A DNA stretch of 64,000 bases from Burkholderia plantarii (GTDB lineage Bacteria; Pseudomonadota; Gammaproteobacteria; Burkholderiales; Burkholderiaceae), in NCBI RefSeq assembly GCF_001411805.1, contig NZ_CP007212.1, forward strand, positions 3,844,001 through 3,908,000, given 5' to 3'. Shown here piece by piece: positions 29,740-39,483 of this stretch (the first letter of the stretch is position 1; each line of letters starts with the position of its first letter). Under the pieces are notes generated by a model. That model saw nothing but the letters and a program-made list of their open reading frames with translations, did no database searches and was not told where the DNA came from. The position numbers and the translations under genes are program-made.

Positions 29740-30337
29740 GAGGCGATTCTTGCGAGAAATTTGATAAAGGACATTGTATCGAACCCCATCTGGCTGCGCG
29801 CCGGAAGCGGAGCACGAGAAAACCCGCGGCCGGAGGCATGCGCCCGGTCGTTGGCGGGCTAGTGCCGGGGGCCTGTCGCGCGGCTTTCGATATTGACCGT
29901 CGGCCGACCCGACCGCCGCCGACGCGGTGGGTCAACGGCCAACGGGGACAGGCCGTCCTCGGGTCAGCCTCGCGTCGGGCGGGAGTGCGGCGCTCATGCG
30001 GGCGCGCGCGTCCGGACTCGCGCCGACGCGCCGGCGCAAGCGACGACGGGCGCGCTATCACGCTCCCGACGCGGCCGCAGGTGGCGCGGGCGAGCATGCC
30101 CCGGACCCGCGACGGGCGCGACGGGCACGATGACCGGGACGGGGACGGGGACGGGGACGGGGACGGCCGTATCGTCCCCCGCCTGACGCGCCGCGCCACC
30201 GCCGGAAGCCGGCGCCGACAGCACATCGCGCAATATCGCGCCCGCGGCAACCGCGCCCGCCCCGACCGTTCGCCCGCCCCGGCGGCGCCGCGCGAACGTT
30301 CCGGCCCCGCCGCGCCGGCTCTCGTACAATAGCCGCC
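29740..30337. other. Divergent intergenic region with hexamer repeat (no gene)
   Basis: This 598-bp gap separates the MCE operon from birA. On the minus strand a TACAAT hexamer (29773-29778) is a possible -10 for the operon, although no good -35 is visible. Four perfect GGGGAC units lie at 30141-30164. No reading frame here looks like a gene. Confidence 0.6.
30141..30164. repeat. Hexanucleotide repeat, 4 x GGGGAC
   Basis: Four perfect copies of GGGGAC, preceded by one imperfect copy (CGGGAC at 30135-30140), lie in the non-coding gap upstream of birA. Confidence 0.9.
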
Positions 30338-31243
30338 ATGAACGTCTCCCCGCCCCTGCCCGACGACGCGCGGATCGATCCGACGCGCGCCTGCTCGCTG
30401 CCCGCCAACGCCCCCGAGCCGTGGCCGCTCGACATCGTCGAGGCGACCGGCTCGACCAACGCCGACCTCGCCGCCCATCTGAAGACGCTGCCGCGCACGC
30501 GCAACGCGCTGCCCCGGCCGATCGTGCGCGTCGCCTACGAGCAGACCGCCGGCCGCGGCCGCCAGGGCCGCCCGTGGTTCGCGCTGCCCGGCAACGCGCT
30601 GCTGTGCTCGGTCGGCTGCGTGCTGCCGCGCCCGGTGGACGCGCTCGCCGGCCTGAGCCTCGCGGTGGGCGTCGCGCTGGCCGAGGGGCTCGCCACGCTG
30701 CCGCTCGCGCGCGGCCAGCGGGTGCGCCTCAAATGGCCGAACGACCTGCTGCTCGCCGATGGCGACCTGCCGGTGGGCAAGCTCGGCGGGATTCTCGTCG
30801 AGACGGTCTGGAACACCGCCGACGCGACCGCGATCGTGATCGGCTTCGGCATCAACGTGCGCGGCGCCGAGGCGGTGGCCGCCGAGGTCGCCGCGCTGCG
30901 CGAGCGCAACGCCGCGCTGGTGGGCGCGCTGCCGCCCGCCGCGCTGTCGTCGGCCTGCACGAGCGCGAACCTCACCGATACGCTCGCCGCCGTGCTCGAC
31001 CCGCTCGCCACCGCGCTCGAACGCTTCGCCGCCGACGGCCTCGCGCCGTTCCGGCCGCGCTGGGCCGCGCTGCACGCGCATGCGGGCCGCGAAGTCGTGC
31101 TGCTCGAACAGGGCCAGGAAGTGGCGCGCGGCGTCGCGGCCGGCATCGACGACAGCGGCCAGCTGCTGCTCGACACGGCCGACGGCCGGCGCGCGATCGC
31201 GGCCGGCGACGTCTCGCTGCGCGAGACCGGAGCCGCGCCATGA
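30338..31243 (+). CDS. birA: Biotin-[acetyl-CoA carboxylase] ligase BirA, HTH-less
   Basis: A 301-aa biotin protein ligase that adenylates biotin and transfers it to the carboxylase carrier lysine. The biotin/ATP loop GRGRQGRPW is at 72-80, followed by LKWPNDLLL and the catalytic-domain GGILVET. A C-terminal SH3-like domain ends the protein. The N-terminus goes straight into the catalytic domain with only about 30 extra residues, so it lacks the DNA-binding domain of bifunctional BirA and should not repress bio genes. It overlaps coaX as ATGA. Confidence 0.93.
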   Translation: MNVSPPLPDDARIDPTRACSLPANAPEPWPLDIVEATGSTNADLAAHLKTLPRTRNALPRPIVRVAYEQTAGRGRQGRPWFALPGNALLCSVGCVLPRPVDALAGLSLAVGVALAEGLATLPLARGQRVRLKWPNDLLLADGDLPVGKLGGILVETVWNTADATAIVIGFGINVRGAEAVAAEVAALRERNAALVGALPPAALSSACTSANLTDTLAAVLDPLATALERFAADGLAPFRPRWAALHAHAGREVVLLEQGQEVARGVAAGIDDSGQLLLDTADGRRAIAAGDVSLRETGAAP

Positions 31244-32121
31244 CGGCGGCGCCCCTCGCGCTGCTGGTGGACGCGGGCAACAGCCGGATCAAGTGGGCGC
31301 TCGCCGGCGCCGACGGCACGCTCGTCGAGAGCACGGCGATCGGCCGGACGGCGGCAGCCCCGGCGGCGGGCGGCGCTCCCGGCCCGACGCCCGGCGGCCT
31401 CGCCGGCGGCGCCGGGGCCCATGCCGAGACGGCGATTCCCGCCTGGACCGGCCGCGCCGCGCCGCGCCATGCCTGGATCTCGAACGTGGCGGGCGCCGAG
31501 GTGGGCGCGCGCATCGATGCGCTGATCGACGCGCGCTGGCCCGGGCTGCCGCGCACGCTGGTCACGGCACGCGCCGAACAATGCGGCGTGACCAACGGCT
31601 ACGCCACGCCCGCGCAGCTCGGCAGCGACCGCTGGTGCGGGCTGATCGGCGCGCACGCCGCGTATCCGGACGAGGCGCTGCTGATCGCGACGTTCGGCAC
31701 CGCCACCACGCTCGAATCGCTCGCCGCCGACGGCCGCTTCACAGGCGGCCTGATCGCGCCGGGCTGGGCCATGATGATGCGCGCGCTCGGCATGCACACG
31801 GCGCAGCTGCCGACGCTCACGACCGACACGGCGCTGCGACTCGTCGGCGAACTCGACGACGCGTCGGGCCGCGTGCCGTTCGCGCTCGACACGGCGCACT
31901 CGCTGTCGGCCGGCTGCCTGCAGGCGCAGGTGGGCCTGATCGAGCGCGCCTGGCGCGACCTGACGACGGAGGGCCGCGCGGTGCGGCTGCTGCTGTCGGG
32001 CGGCGCCGCCGACGCCGTGGCGCACGCGCTGACGGTGCCCTACACGCGGCACGATTCGCTGGTGCTGTCGGGGCTGGCGCGGATCGCGAGCGATGCGACG
32101 CGCGACGGCGCCGGCCAATGA
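31240..32121 (+). CDS. coaX: Type III pantothenate kinase CoaX
   Basis: A 293-aa ASKHA-fold kinase that phosphorylates pantothenate in CoA synthesis. The phosphate-1 motif DAGNSRIKW is at 11-19. [13 protein letters not shown] and the phosphate-2 motif [12 protein letters not shown] follow, with [15 protein letters not shown] downstream. A Gly/Ala/Pro-rich insertion (about residues 40-65) follows the first motif. It overlaps the birA stop by 4 bp. The birA-coaX pair is a common Betaproteobacterial arrangement. Confidence 0.94.
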   Translation: MTAAPLALLVDAGNSRIKWALAGADGTLVESTAIGRTAAAPAAGGAPGPTPGGLAGGAGAHAETAIPAWTGRAAPRHAWISNVAGAEVGARIDALIDARWPGLPRTLVTARAEQCGVTNGYATPAQLGSDRWCGLIGAHAAYPDEALLIATFGTATTLESLAADGRFTGGLIAPGWAMMMRALGMHTAQLPTLTTDTALRLVGELDDASGRVPFALDTAHSLSAGCLQAQVGLIERAWRDLTTEGRAVRLLLSGGAADAVAHALTVPYTRHDSLVLSGLARIASDATRDGAGQ

Positions 32122-32193
32122 GGTCACAATCGAGGCCGCGCGCCGGAATGCCGTCGGCCCGGCCGGACTGATTATCGAGGGAGAGCTTCGACG

Positions 32194-32766
32194 ATGATGC
32201 TACGTTGGTTGATCGCGATCTTGCTGGTGGCCAACCTCATCGCGCTGGCCGCGATCGAGGGGCTGTTCGGTCCGCCGCCCGCGGCCGGCGCGCGCGAGCC
32301 CGCGCATCTCGCCCAGCAGGTGCGCCCGGAGGCGCTGCGCGTCAGCGCGACGGCGCAGGCGGCCGAAACGCCGGTGGTGGGCGGCCCGATCACCTCGCCG
32401 GCGATCGACGTGCAGCCGCTCGGCGCATCGGCGCCGGACGCGGCGTCGGGCGCGGGTCCGGCTTCGGAGGCGGCGGCCTCAGGCGCTTCGGCGGCCTCGG
32501 GGGCCGCGGCACCCGCCACGGCACCAACATCCGGCGCGTCGGCCGCGACGCCGGCATCCGCTTCGCCCGCCGCATCGTCGGCAGGCCCGGCGCCGGCGGC
32601 CGCCCATGCCGCGAAGCTCGACAGCGCCGCGCCGGTGGTCGCCGCCGCCGCGACCCTCGCGCCGGTGGCGCTGGTCGAGGGCAAGAAGCGCCGCGCGGCC
32701 GCCAGGGCGCGCGCCAAGGCCAAGCCGCACACGGCCGCGCCGCACCACAAGACGACGCGCGCCTGA
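32194..32766 (+). CDS. Membrane-anchored Ala/Pro-rich protein, SPOR-associated N-terminus
   Basis: A 190-aa protein. Residues 4-24 form a TM anchor (RWLIAILLVANLIALAAIEG), followed by the conserved-looking segment AREPAHLAQQVRPEALRV, which I associate with SPOR-domain proteins encoded beside coaX in related bacteria. The rest is low-complexity Ala/Ser/Pro sequence and a basic tail (GKKRRAAARARAKAKP), with no SPOR domain. It may have lost the domain or be a lineage form lacking it. It is probably in the birA-coaX transcription unit, 72 bp after coaX. Confidence 0.6.
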   Translation: MMLRWLIAILLVANLIALAAIEGLFGPPPAAGAREPAHLAQQVRPEALRVSATAQAAETPVVGGPITSPAIDVQPLGASAPDAASGAGPASEAAASGASAASGAAAPATAPTSGASAATPASASPAASSAGPAPAAAHAAKLDSAAPVVAAAATLAPVALVEGKKRRAAARARAKAKPHTAAPHHKTTRA

Positions 32767-32783
32767 CGCCGCGCGCCGGGGGC

Positions 32784-33269
32784 TCAGCCCTGGTGCGCGC
32801 GCACCTTCTTCAGGAGCGCCGTGGTCGAGCGCTCGAACTCGAACGGAATCGCCAGCGCCTTGCCGCCCCAGCCACGCACGAGCGCCGACTCGGGCAGCGC
32901 GTCCATGTCGTAGTCGCCGCCCTTGACGAGGATGTCGGGGCGCACCGCCTCGATCAGCGCCACCGGCGTCTGCTCCTCGAAACCCACCACCCAGTCGACG
33001 CACTCCAGCGCCGCGAGCAGCGCCATGCGGTCTTCCTGGCGATTGATCGGCCGGTCGTCGCCCTTGCCGAGCATGCGCACCGAGGCGTCGCTGTTGACGG
33101 CGACGATCAGGCAGGCGCCGAGCGCGCGCGCGTCGGCCAGATAGGTGACGTGGCCGCGATGCAGGATGTCGAACACGCCGTTCGTGAACACGACGGGCGA
33201 CGGCAGCGTCGGGCGCAGCGCGGCGAGCGCGTCGCGGCTGATGAATTTACGTTCGAAGGCGGCGGGCAT
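32784..33269 (-). CDS. rfaE2: D-glycero-beta-D-manno-heptose 1-phosphate adenylyltransferase
   Basis: A 161-aa nucleotidyltransferase making ADP-heptose for LPS inner core. It has the cytidylyltransferase-type motif FTNGVFDILHRGHVTYL (HxGH), followed by GKGDDRPINRQEDRMALLAAL and FEFERSTTALLKKV. It corresponds to the stand-alone C-terminal half of HldE; the kinase half must be encoded elsewhere. The ATG at 33269 is nine bases from GGAG. The ATG at 33275 is only three bases from it and less suitable. Confidence 0.92.
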   Translation of the reverse strand: MPAAFERKFISRDALAALRPTLPSPVVFTNGVFDILHRGHVTYLADARALGACLIVAVNSDASVRMLGKGDDRPINRQEDRMALLAALECVDWVVGFEEQTPVALIEAVRPDILVKGGDYDMDALPESALVRGWGGKALAIPFEFERSTTALLKKVRAHQG

Positions 33270-33438
33270 CGGCATGGACTCCGGTCGAAAGGTCGGCGCG
33301 GGACGCGACAGGGGTGAGCGGTTCGCCGGACGGGCCGGCGGCGGCAGGTTCGGCGACGGAACCGCGAAATCGAAGCAAAAAGTGCGGCAGCGCGGCGGTG
33401 CGGCGGCAAAAAAACGCTCACGCCCTCACGCCGCGCCA

Positions 33439-33468
33439 TAAAAAAAGCCCGCTGAGCATCGGCGGGCT
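33439..33468 (-). terminator. Strong terminator of the di-iron protein gene
   Basis: AGCCCGC (33446-33452) and GCGGGCT (33462-33468) form a 7-bp stem. On the minus strand it is followed by seven T residues, 23 bp after the stop of the upstream gene. Confidence 0.88.
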
Positions 33469-33490
33469 GGTGTCACGGCGGCGCGCCGCG

Positions 33491-34366
33491 TCAGGCGGGC
33501 TGGGCGGCCGCGCCGCCTTCCGGCGCCTGCAGGCGCATCGTCACTTCCTTGCGATAGCGGTTCAGTTCCTGAGCCGTCGCGAAGGTGCGCTCGAACAGGA
33601 TCGACAGGTTGTGCAGGATGCGGTCGACGACCTTCTTTTCCCACTCGCCGTCGAAGCGGATCTGCTCGTCGAGCCAGCGCTCGAGCCACTCGGGATCGGG
33701 CAGGCGCGACTGCACGGTGTCGCGCGGGAACAGTGCCTGGTTCACGTGCAGGTTGGTCGGGTGCAACGGCTTCTCGGTGCGGCGCGCCGAGGCCATCAGC
33801 ACGCCGATCTTCGCGAACGCCGAACGCGCCGCGTCGCCGCAGTTCGTGAGCGCCTTCTTCATGTAGCGCAGGTAGGCGCCGCCGTGGCGTGCCTCGTCGC
33901 GCGAGATCGTTTCGTAGATGTGCTTGATGACGGGCTCGGTATGCCATTCGGCGGCACGGCGATACCAGTGGTTCAGACGGATCTCGCCGCAGAAATGCAG
34001 CATCAGCGTCTCGAGCGGCGGCGCCGGATCGAATTCGAAGCGCACCGCGTGCAGTTCTTCCTCGGTCGGCATCATTTCCGGCTTGAAGCGGCGCAGGTAT
34101 TCCATCAGCACCAGCGAATGCTTCTGCTCCTCGAAGAACCAGACGCTCATGAACGCCGAGAAATCGCTGTCGTGGTGGTTGTCGCGCAGGAACATCTCCG
34201 TCGCGGGCAACGCCGACCACTCGGTGATCGCGTTCATCTTGATCGTCTTCGCCTGTTCATCCGTCAGCAACGACGCATCGAACTTGTCCCAAGGGATGTC
34301 CTTCTCCATGTCCCAACGGACGGCTTCGAGCGATTTGTAGAGTTCCGGATAAAGCATGGTGTTCAT
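33491..34366 (-). CDS. Ferritin-like di-iron protein, acyl-ACP-desaturase type
   Basis: A 291-aa helical protein with a di-iron signature. Two E-x-x-H motifs, E80-Q-K-H83 (WFFEEQKH) and E158-A-R-H161 (SRDEARH), flank additional carboxylates in TEMFL (E57) and CGEIRL (E128), the pattern of acyl-ACP-desaturase-like ferritin proteins. A substrate cannot be assigned. It stands alone, with a strong terminator behind it and a 436-bp upstream region that contains a TATCAT hexamer on the minus strand (34689-34694). ATG at 34366 has a G-rich ribosome-binding site. Confidence 0.75.
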   Translation of the reverse strand: MNTMLYPELYKSLEAVRWDMEKDIPWDKFDASLLTDEQAKTIKMNAITEWSALPATEMFLRDNHHDSDFSAFMSVWFFEEQKHSLVLMEYLRRFKPEMMPTEEELHAVRFEFDPAPPLETLMLHFCGEIRLNHWYRRAAEWHTEPVIKHIYETISRDEARHGGAYLRYMKKALTNCGDAARSAFAKIGVLMASARRTEKPLHPTNLHVNQALFPRDTVQSRLPDPEWLERWLDEQIRFDGEWEKKVVDRILHNLSILFERTFATAQELNRYRKEVTMRLQAPEGGAAAQPA

Positions 34367-34802
34367 GGTCCCACCCCTGTTCTGCGCATTGCGACTGCTA
34401 AACGTGACTGTTGCATCAAGCGCCCACAATGCGGGCGCCGACCTGACGAACCGGTAATTTTACGCGCTAAACCACGCGCCGGATGCACCTGGGCATCGAC
34501 GCCTTTTCTGCGAACGCGCAACCGCTTGCGGGGCGGGCACGCGCAACGCTCGATCCGGCCGAGCCTCGCGCGTGCCTTTTGAGAGGTAGGCCGGCTCGAG
34601 GCCGGCTGTCGTTGTCGGGGCCGTGCGCGCGAGCGTCGGGGACGTATCGCGTCGCCAGCACCCGTCCTGGATGATTTCGGCGTCGGCGATGATAGCACGC
34701 ACATGTGACTGATCCACGACATGAGCCGGGCGAAACGCGACGAAGCGTCGCATACAAAGCACAGCCGCCGCCGGGCGGCGGACGGCCCGGAACCGGTCCT
34801 GC
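34367..34802. other. Intergenic region upstream of the di-iron protein gene (no gene)
   Basis: A 436-bp gap between two minus-strand genes. It holds a TATCAT -10-like hexamer (34689-34694, minus strand) and a hairpin GCCGGC-N5-GCCGGC at 34590-34606. Nothing else is recognisable. Confidence 0.55.
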
Positions 34803-36290
34803 TCAGCGCCTGTCGTTCCGTTCGGATAGCGAACCGATCGGTGAAGAATTGGGGGGCACGGCGCCGTCGGAACCGGAGCATGCCGGTGGCGGCGACGCGG
34901 CGGGCGGTTCGGCGACGAGCGGTCCGGCGACACGCGGTTTAACGGCGGCCGATTCGGCGGCGGGCGGTCCGGCAGCGGACGATTCAGCGCCAGGCGAATC
35001 GACGACGCGCGTTTCGGTGGTGAACGGTTCGGCAACAGCCGGCGCGGCAGCCGACAACGCGGCACCGGGCGAATCGACAACCGCCGGCACGAGCCCGGCC
35101 GGCAGTCCGTGCGCCGTCGCCGGCGGCCCGCCGCCCGGGCTCGCCGACGCGAGCCACGCGGCCAGCGTCTCGCGCTGCCGCAGCGCGTCGGCGTGGCCGA
35201 GCGCGATCAGTTCGCGCGTGAACTCGGCCTCGAACAACAGGTAGCTGGCAAACGACGCGCCGGCCGGCTGGTTGCCGCCGATCGCGCCAAGTAGCCCGCG
35301 CACCGTCAGCGGCAGCCGCCGCAGGTGCTTCGCGGCGATCAGCTCGATGCGCTCGGACGGCGCGATCGCGAGCACGTCGACATGACGCCAGCCGCTCTCG
35401 GGCTCGATCTGGCGCGGCAGGTGCTCGACCACGCGATTGACGTGCTCGATGCGCTCGATGTCGGTGCCGATCGAATCGAGGAACACGCTCGCGAGTACCT
35501 GCTGGCCGATCTGCGCGAGCGACGGATAGCCGACCGCATGGCCGTTGGCGGCCGGCACTTCGGGGCGCGCGGCCGCCGCGCCGATCACGACGATGCGGTC
35601 GCCGCCGAAATGGATCGCCGGCGAGAGCGGCGCGATCTGGCGGATCGAGCCATCGCCGAAATACTCGATGCGCCCGTCGATCACGAGCGGCACGGCCGGG
35701 AACACGAACGGGATCGCCGACGAGGCGAGCAGGTGCGCGGCCGACAGATCGACCATCCGCGCCGTGCGCTGCGCGCGCCGCCATGCGTGGATCGGCTCGC
35801 TGCCGGCGTAGAACGTCAGGTGGCGCCCGCTCGTGTAGCTGAGCGCGGTGATCGACAGCGCATGCAGCCGGCGCGCGCCGAGCATCTGGCCGATACGGTG
35901 GAAATCGAGTTCGCGCCGCAGCAGGTCGGCGAGCGGCGCGTTGTCGAGCAGCCCGCGCGGCGCGCGCCGCGCCGCCCAGCCGACGCTCATCGCGGCAAGC
36001 CAGCGCGCGCCCGCGCCGGCCACGCCGAGCCAGTCGGTGCGGTAGATCATCTCGGCCCGCAGGTGCTCCCAGAACGACAGCAGGCGCGCCGCGCCGCGCG
36101 GGAAATCGTCGGCGTGGCTCGCGATCGCGGCCGCGTTGATCGCGCCAGCCGACGAACCGCAGACGATCGCGAACGGCAGCTCGCGGCGCGCCGGCTCGAC
36201 CTCGCGCGCGATCTCTGCCAGCGCCTGCAGCACGCCGGCCTGATACGCGGCGCGCGCGCCGCCTCCCATCAGAACGAGCGCGAGCCGCAT
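34803..36290 (-). CDS. Patatin-like phospholipase
   Basis: A 495-aa patatin-fold lipid hydrolase. It has the glycine-rich oxyanion loop MGGGARAAYQAG (8-19), nucleophile Ser47 in G45-S-S-A-G and catalytic Asp213 in FGDGSI. A DUF3336-like helical region follows the catalytic domain. The last 100 residues are low-complexity with repeated VVDSPGA and Ala/Pro/Glu units, probably disordered. No signal peptide. It is upstream of the di-iron gene and downstream of phaM on the same strand. The role may be membrane lipid turnover or PHA-granule association, which is inference. Confidence 0.87.
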   Translation of the reverse strand: MRLALVLMGGGARAAYQAGVLQALAEIAREVEPARRELPFAIVCGSSAGAINAAAIASHADDFPRGAARLLSFWEHLRAEMIYRTDWLGVAGAGARWLAAMSVGWAARRAPRGLLDNAPLADLLRRELDFHRIGQMLGARRLHALSITALSYTSGRHLTFYAGSEPIHAWRRAQRTARMVDLSAAHLLASSAIPFVFPAVPLVIDGRIEYFGDGSIRQIAPLSPAIHFGGDRIVVIGAAAARPEVPAANGHAVGYPSLAQIGQQVLASVFLDSIGTDIERIEHVNRVVEHLPRQIEPESGWRHVDVLAIAPSERIELIAAKHLRRLPLTVRGLLGAIGGNQPAGASFASYLLFEAEFTRELIALGHADALRQRETLAAWLASASPGGGPPATAHGLPAGLVPAVVDSPGAALSAAAPAVAEPFTTETRVVDSPGAESSAAGPPAAESAAVKPRVAGPLVAEPPAASPPPACSGSDGAVPPNSSPIGSLSERNDRR

Positions 36291-36320
36291 CAGGGCCTCA
36301 GGAGAGGGGGATGGCGCGCA

Positions 36321-37211
36321 TCACGGGCTGCGCTTGCGCGACGCCTTCGCGGCCGGCGGCGGCGTGTCGTTCGGCGCCTCGCCGGATGCCTGGGCGCGCG
36401 GCGTGCGCGGCTTCGGCGGCGCCGCGCGGCGCGTGGCCGGCTTGTGCGCGCGCGGGCCGGCGGCCTGCGCCGGTGCCGGTGCCGGCTTCGGTTTGGGCTC
36501 GCCGGCGCCTCCCGGCGCCGCGCCCGGCCCGGCGGCGCCGGGCTGCGTCATCGCGAAACTGGCGAGCTGGCTGAACTGCGATTGCAGCAGGTTCCACCAG
36601 CCGGCCGGATCGAACGCCTCGGCGCCCGTCGGCGGCGCGCCGGCGCCGGGCGCCGCGCCCGGGCCGGTGGTCCCGGCACTGCCGGCGGCCGCACCCGCCC
36701 CGGCCGCGTCGCCGGACGCACTGCCCGCGGCCTTGCCCGGTTCAGGCGACGCCGACGCGACCGCGCCGAACGGCGGCATGCCGAACGGCGACGCGAACGC
36801 CGGCGCGGCCGACGCGGGGGTGCCCTTGGCTTCGGCGCCCGATGCGACGGCCGCCTCGGCGGCGGCCATCGACTCCTGCGCGAGCGCGCCGAACGCACGC
36901 AGCGTGGCGAGCGTGGCGCGCTGCACCTCGAGCGCCTGGATCGCCGACTGCAGCATGCCGAGATTGAGCTTCAGCCATTGCTCGACGGCGCGCAGGTCGG
37001 TGATCCGCTTGTCGAGTTCCTCGACGCTCGCGAGCGGCGCCATCATGTCGGACATCGCCGACAGCGACGGCGGCAGCCCCTGGCCCGGCGCCGCGCCGAT
37101 GCCGGCGCCGAACGGCGAGAGCCGCATCATGTCCCACATCCGGTCGAGCATGTCGGACGGCTTGAAGCCTGCGAAGCCGGAAAACGGGTTGGAGCCGGAA
37201 GTATCGGTCAT
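36321..37211 (-). CDS. phaM: PHA granule-associated protein PhaM
   Basis: A 296-aa protein. The conserved N-terminal part contains SVEELDKRITDLRAVEQWLKLNLGMLQSAIQALEVQRATLATLRAFG, the PhaM signature. A Gly/Ala/Pro-rich middle and a basic Lys/Arg/Pro C-terminal tail (ending PPPAAKASRKRSP) resemble histone-like DNA-binding tails. PhaM activates PHA synthase and tethers granules to the nucleoid, so both halves fit. It lies 30 bp upstream of the patatin gene. Confidence 0.85.
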   Translation of the reverse strand: MTDTSGSNPFSGFAGFKPSDMLDRMWDMMRLSPFGAGIGAAPGQGLPPSLSAMSDMMAPLASVEELDKRITDLRAVEQWLKLNLGMLQSAIQALEVQRATLATLRAFGALAQESMAAAEAAVASGAEAKGTPASAAPAFASPFGMPPFGAVASASPEPGKAAGSASGDAAGAGAAAGSAGTTGPGAAPGAGAPPTGAEAFDPAGWWNLLQSQFSQLASFAMTQPGAAGPGAAPGGAGEPKPKPAPAPAQAAGPRAHKPATRRAAPPKPRTPRAQASGEAPNDTPPPAAKASRKRSP

Positions 37212-37386
37212 GCGGCAATCCTTCGTGACGGGTTCGATTGGGCGGGCGTCGGGCGACGGCGCATGATCCGATCATAGCGCGCGGGCGCGACGCGCGAACG
37301 GCACGTTCGATGATCCTGTGCCCGATCTTGCGCCGCCGGCGGGCCGGAATCGCGCGACGTCGCGCGAACGCGCACTGGCCTCGACG

Positions 37387-38238
37387 TCACGGCTTGCCGG
37401 CCTCACCGTCCGACGGCGAGGCCGCGCCGTCGAAATCGGGTGCGCGACGCTCGCGCAGCGAATCGATGCCCTCGCGCACGTCCGGCCCCGAGAACCCCAT
37501 GAATTCGAGCGCGAGCGACGCGTCGAAGGTCGGCCCGGCCATGCGCAGCCAGTTGTTGAGCGCGTACTTGGTCCAGCGAATCGCGCTCTGCGAGCCGTGC
37601 GCGAGCCGCTCGGCCACCGCCAGCGCCGTCGGCAGCAGCTCGGTCGCGTCGACGGCCAGCGACACGAGCCCGATCCGCTCGGCTTGCGCGCCGCTCACCG
37701 GCTCGCAGAGCAGCAGGTGGTATTTGGCCTTCGCCATCCCGCACAGCAGCGGCCAGACGATCGCCGCGTGGTCGCCGGCGGCCACGCCGAGCCGCGTGTG
37801 GCCATCGATGATGCGCGCGTCGTTCGCGGCGATCGACACGTCGGCCAGCAGCCCGGCCACCAGCCCCGCGCCCACCGCCGGCCCGTGCATCGCCGAGACG
37901 ATCGGCTTGCTGCAATTGATCACGTTGTAGACGAGGTCGCGCGCCTCGTGCCAGACGCGCGTGCGCACCGCGAAGTCGTCGGCCATCTGCTCGACGAGCG
38001 CGAGATCGCCGCCCGCCGAAAAGCCCTTGCCCTCGCCGCGGATCAGCGCGACGCGCACCTCGGGATCGCGGTCGAGGTCGCGCCAGATCCCGGCGAGCTC
38101 GCGGTGCATGCGCGCGTCGGCGGTGGCGAGGCCGCTGCGGTTGGCGCCCTCGCCGCTCATCACGATCTCGAGGATGCCGTGCGGCAGGCGCCGCAGCCGC
38201 AGCGCCTGGTAGCCGGCGTAAGCATCGGGTTGGCTCAT
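37387..38238 (-). CDS. Enoyl-CoA hydratase/isomerase family protein
   Basis: A 283-aa crotonase. The oxyanion-hole segments are [20 protein letters not shown] and [23 protein letters not shown]. The usual first catalytic Glu position reads [19 protein letters not shown] with His/Ala instead, so the hydratase-type Glu is not evident and an isomerase or lyase activity is possible. It sits 59 bp after the FAH-family gene on the same strand, suggesting joint work in an aromatic or short-chain acyl catabolic route. Confidence 0.82.
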   Translation of the reverse strand: MSQPDAYAGYQALRLRRLPHGILEIVMSGEGANRSGLATADARMHRELAGIWRDLDRDPEVRVALIRGEGKGFSAGGDLALVEQMADDFAVRTRVWHEARDLVYNVINCSKPIVSAMHGPAVGAGLVAGLLADVSIAANDARIIDGHTRLGVAAGDHAAIVWPLLCGMAKAKYHLLLCEPVSGAQAERIGLVSLAVDATELLPTALAVAERLAHGSQSAIRWTKYALNNWLRMAGPTFDASLALEFMGFSGPDVREGIDSLRERRAPDFDGAASPSDGEAGKP

Positions 38239-38297
38239 GTCTCGCTCCTTGTCGATGTCGTTATGGTGGCGTTGTGTCGTGATGGTGCCGCCCGCGC

Positions 38298-39290
38298 TCA
38301 GGCCGCCCCGTCGAGCGGCGCGACAGCCTGCTCGATCGCGCCGAAGATCGACTTGCCGGCCGCGTCGAGCATCTCGATCTTCACGCGATCACCGTAGCGC
38401 ATGAACTCGGTGGCGGGCGCGCCGTGCTCGATGGTTTCGAGGCAGCGCTTCTCGGCGATGCAGCAGTAGCCGCGCGTGGCGTCGCGGTTCGACACCGTGC
38501 CCGAGCCGACGATGGTTCCGGCCCGCAGGTTGCGGGTCTTCGCCGCGTGCGCGATCAGCTGTCCGAAATGAAACGTCATGTCGGTGCCGGCGTCGGGCTG
38601 GCCGACCCGTTTGCCGTTCCAGTGAACCAGCATCGGCCGCGAGAGGCGCCCGTCGCGCCAGCTCTCGCCGAGCTCGTCGGTGGTGACGGCCAGCGGCGAG
38701 AACGCCGTGGCCGGCTTGCTCTGGAAGAAGCCGAAGCCCTTCGCGAGCTCGGCCGGAATCAGGTTGCGCAGCGACACGTCGTTGGCCAGCATCACGAGCC
38801 GCACGGCCTTCAGCGCGTCGTCGGGCGCGGTGCCCATCGGCACGTCGCCCGTCACCACCGCCACCTCGGCCTCGAAGTCGATCCCCCACGCCTCGGAGGC
38901 GCAGACGATGTCCTCGCGCGGCCCGAGGAAATCGTCGCTGCCGCCCTGGTACATCAGCGGATCGGTCGCCAGCTCGGGCGGCAGCTCGGCGCCGCGCGCG
39001 CGGCGCACCAGCTCGACGTGGTTCAGGTAGGCCGAGGCGTCGGCCCACTGGAACGCGCGCGGCAGCGGCGCCATGCAGTCGGCCGCCTCGAACGCGAACG
39101 AACGGCGCGCGCGGCCGTGGTTGAGCGCGTCGTAGAGCTCGCGAAGCTGCGGGGCGTGGAAGGTCCAGTCGTCGAGCGCGCGCTGCAGCGTCGGCGCGAC
39201 CGTGTCGGCGATCGCCGCCGTCTGCAGGTCGCGCGACACGACGATCAATTGGCCGTCGCGCGTGCCGTCCTTCAGCGATGCAAGTTTCAT
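38298..39290 (-). CDS. Fumarylacetoacetate hydrolase-family protein
   Basis: A 330-aa FAH-family enzyme starting [23 protein letters not shown], the type annotated as fumarylacetoacetate hydrolase in Betaproteobacteria. Metal-site features include the acidic [16 protein letters not shown] segment, and the end shows TGxVxxR-type GSGTVSNRD and GDRVKIEM. It precedes the crotonase gene and is divergent from an IclR regulator, suggesting a small regulated catabolic unit. The substrate (fumarylacetoacetate or related 2,4-dioxo acid) is inferred. Confidence 0.85.
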   Translation of the reverse strand: MKLASLKDGTRDGQLIVVSRDLQTAAIADTVAPTLQRALDDWTFHAPQLRELYDALNHGRARRSFAFEAADCMAPLPRAFQWADASAYLNHVELVRRARGAELPPELATDPLMYQGGSDDFLGPREDIVCASEAWGIDFEAEVAVVTGDVPMGTAPDDALKAVRLVMLANDVSLRNLIPAELAKGFGFFQSKPATAFSPLAVTTDELGESWRDGRLSRPMLVHWNGKRVGQPDAGTDMTFHFGQLIAHAAKTRNLRAGTIVGSGTVSNRDATRGYCCIAEKRCLETIEHGAPATEFMRYGDRVKIEMLDAAGKSIFGAIEQAVAPLDGAA

Positions 39291-39483
39291 GGAGCTGGGT
39301 ACCGTGTAGTGACGAGGAAAGGAAACTATTCTACGATGGTGAACCGCGCGGCGAAGGCCGCGCATCGCCCGCGGCGGCGCGAGGCGCGAGGCGCGCCCGC
39401 CGTGCCGGCGGGGCGCGGCGCCCCGCCGGGCCGCGCTTTTCCGTTGCCGCTTTCCGTTCCTTTTCGCCTCACGCGCCCCCGCC

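Noticed and set aside
30141..30164. GGGGAC repeat as a G-quadruplex regulatory element for birA
   Set aside because: The G-runs could in principle form a quadruplex, but the repeat is about 175 bp from birA with no other supporting signal, so it is listed only as a repeat.
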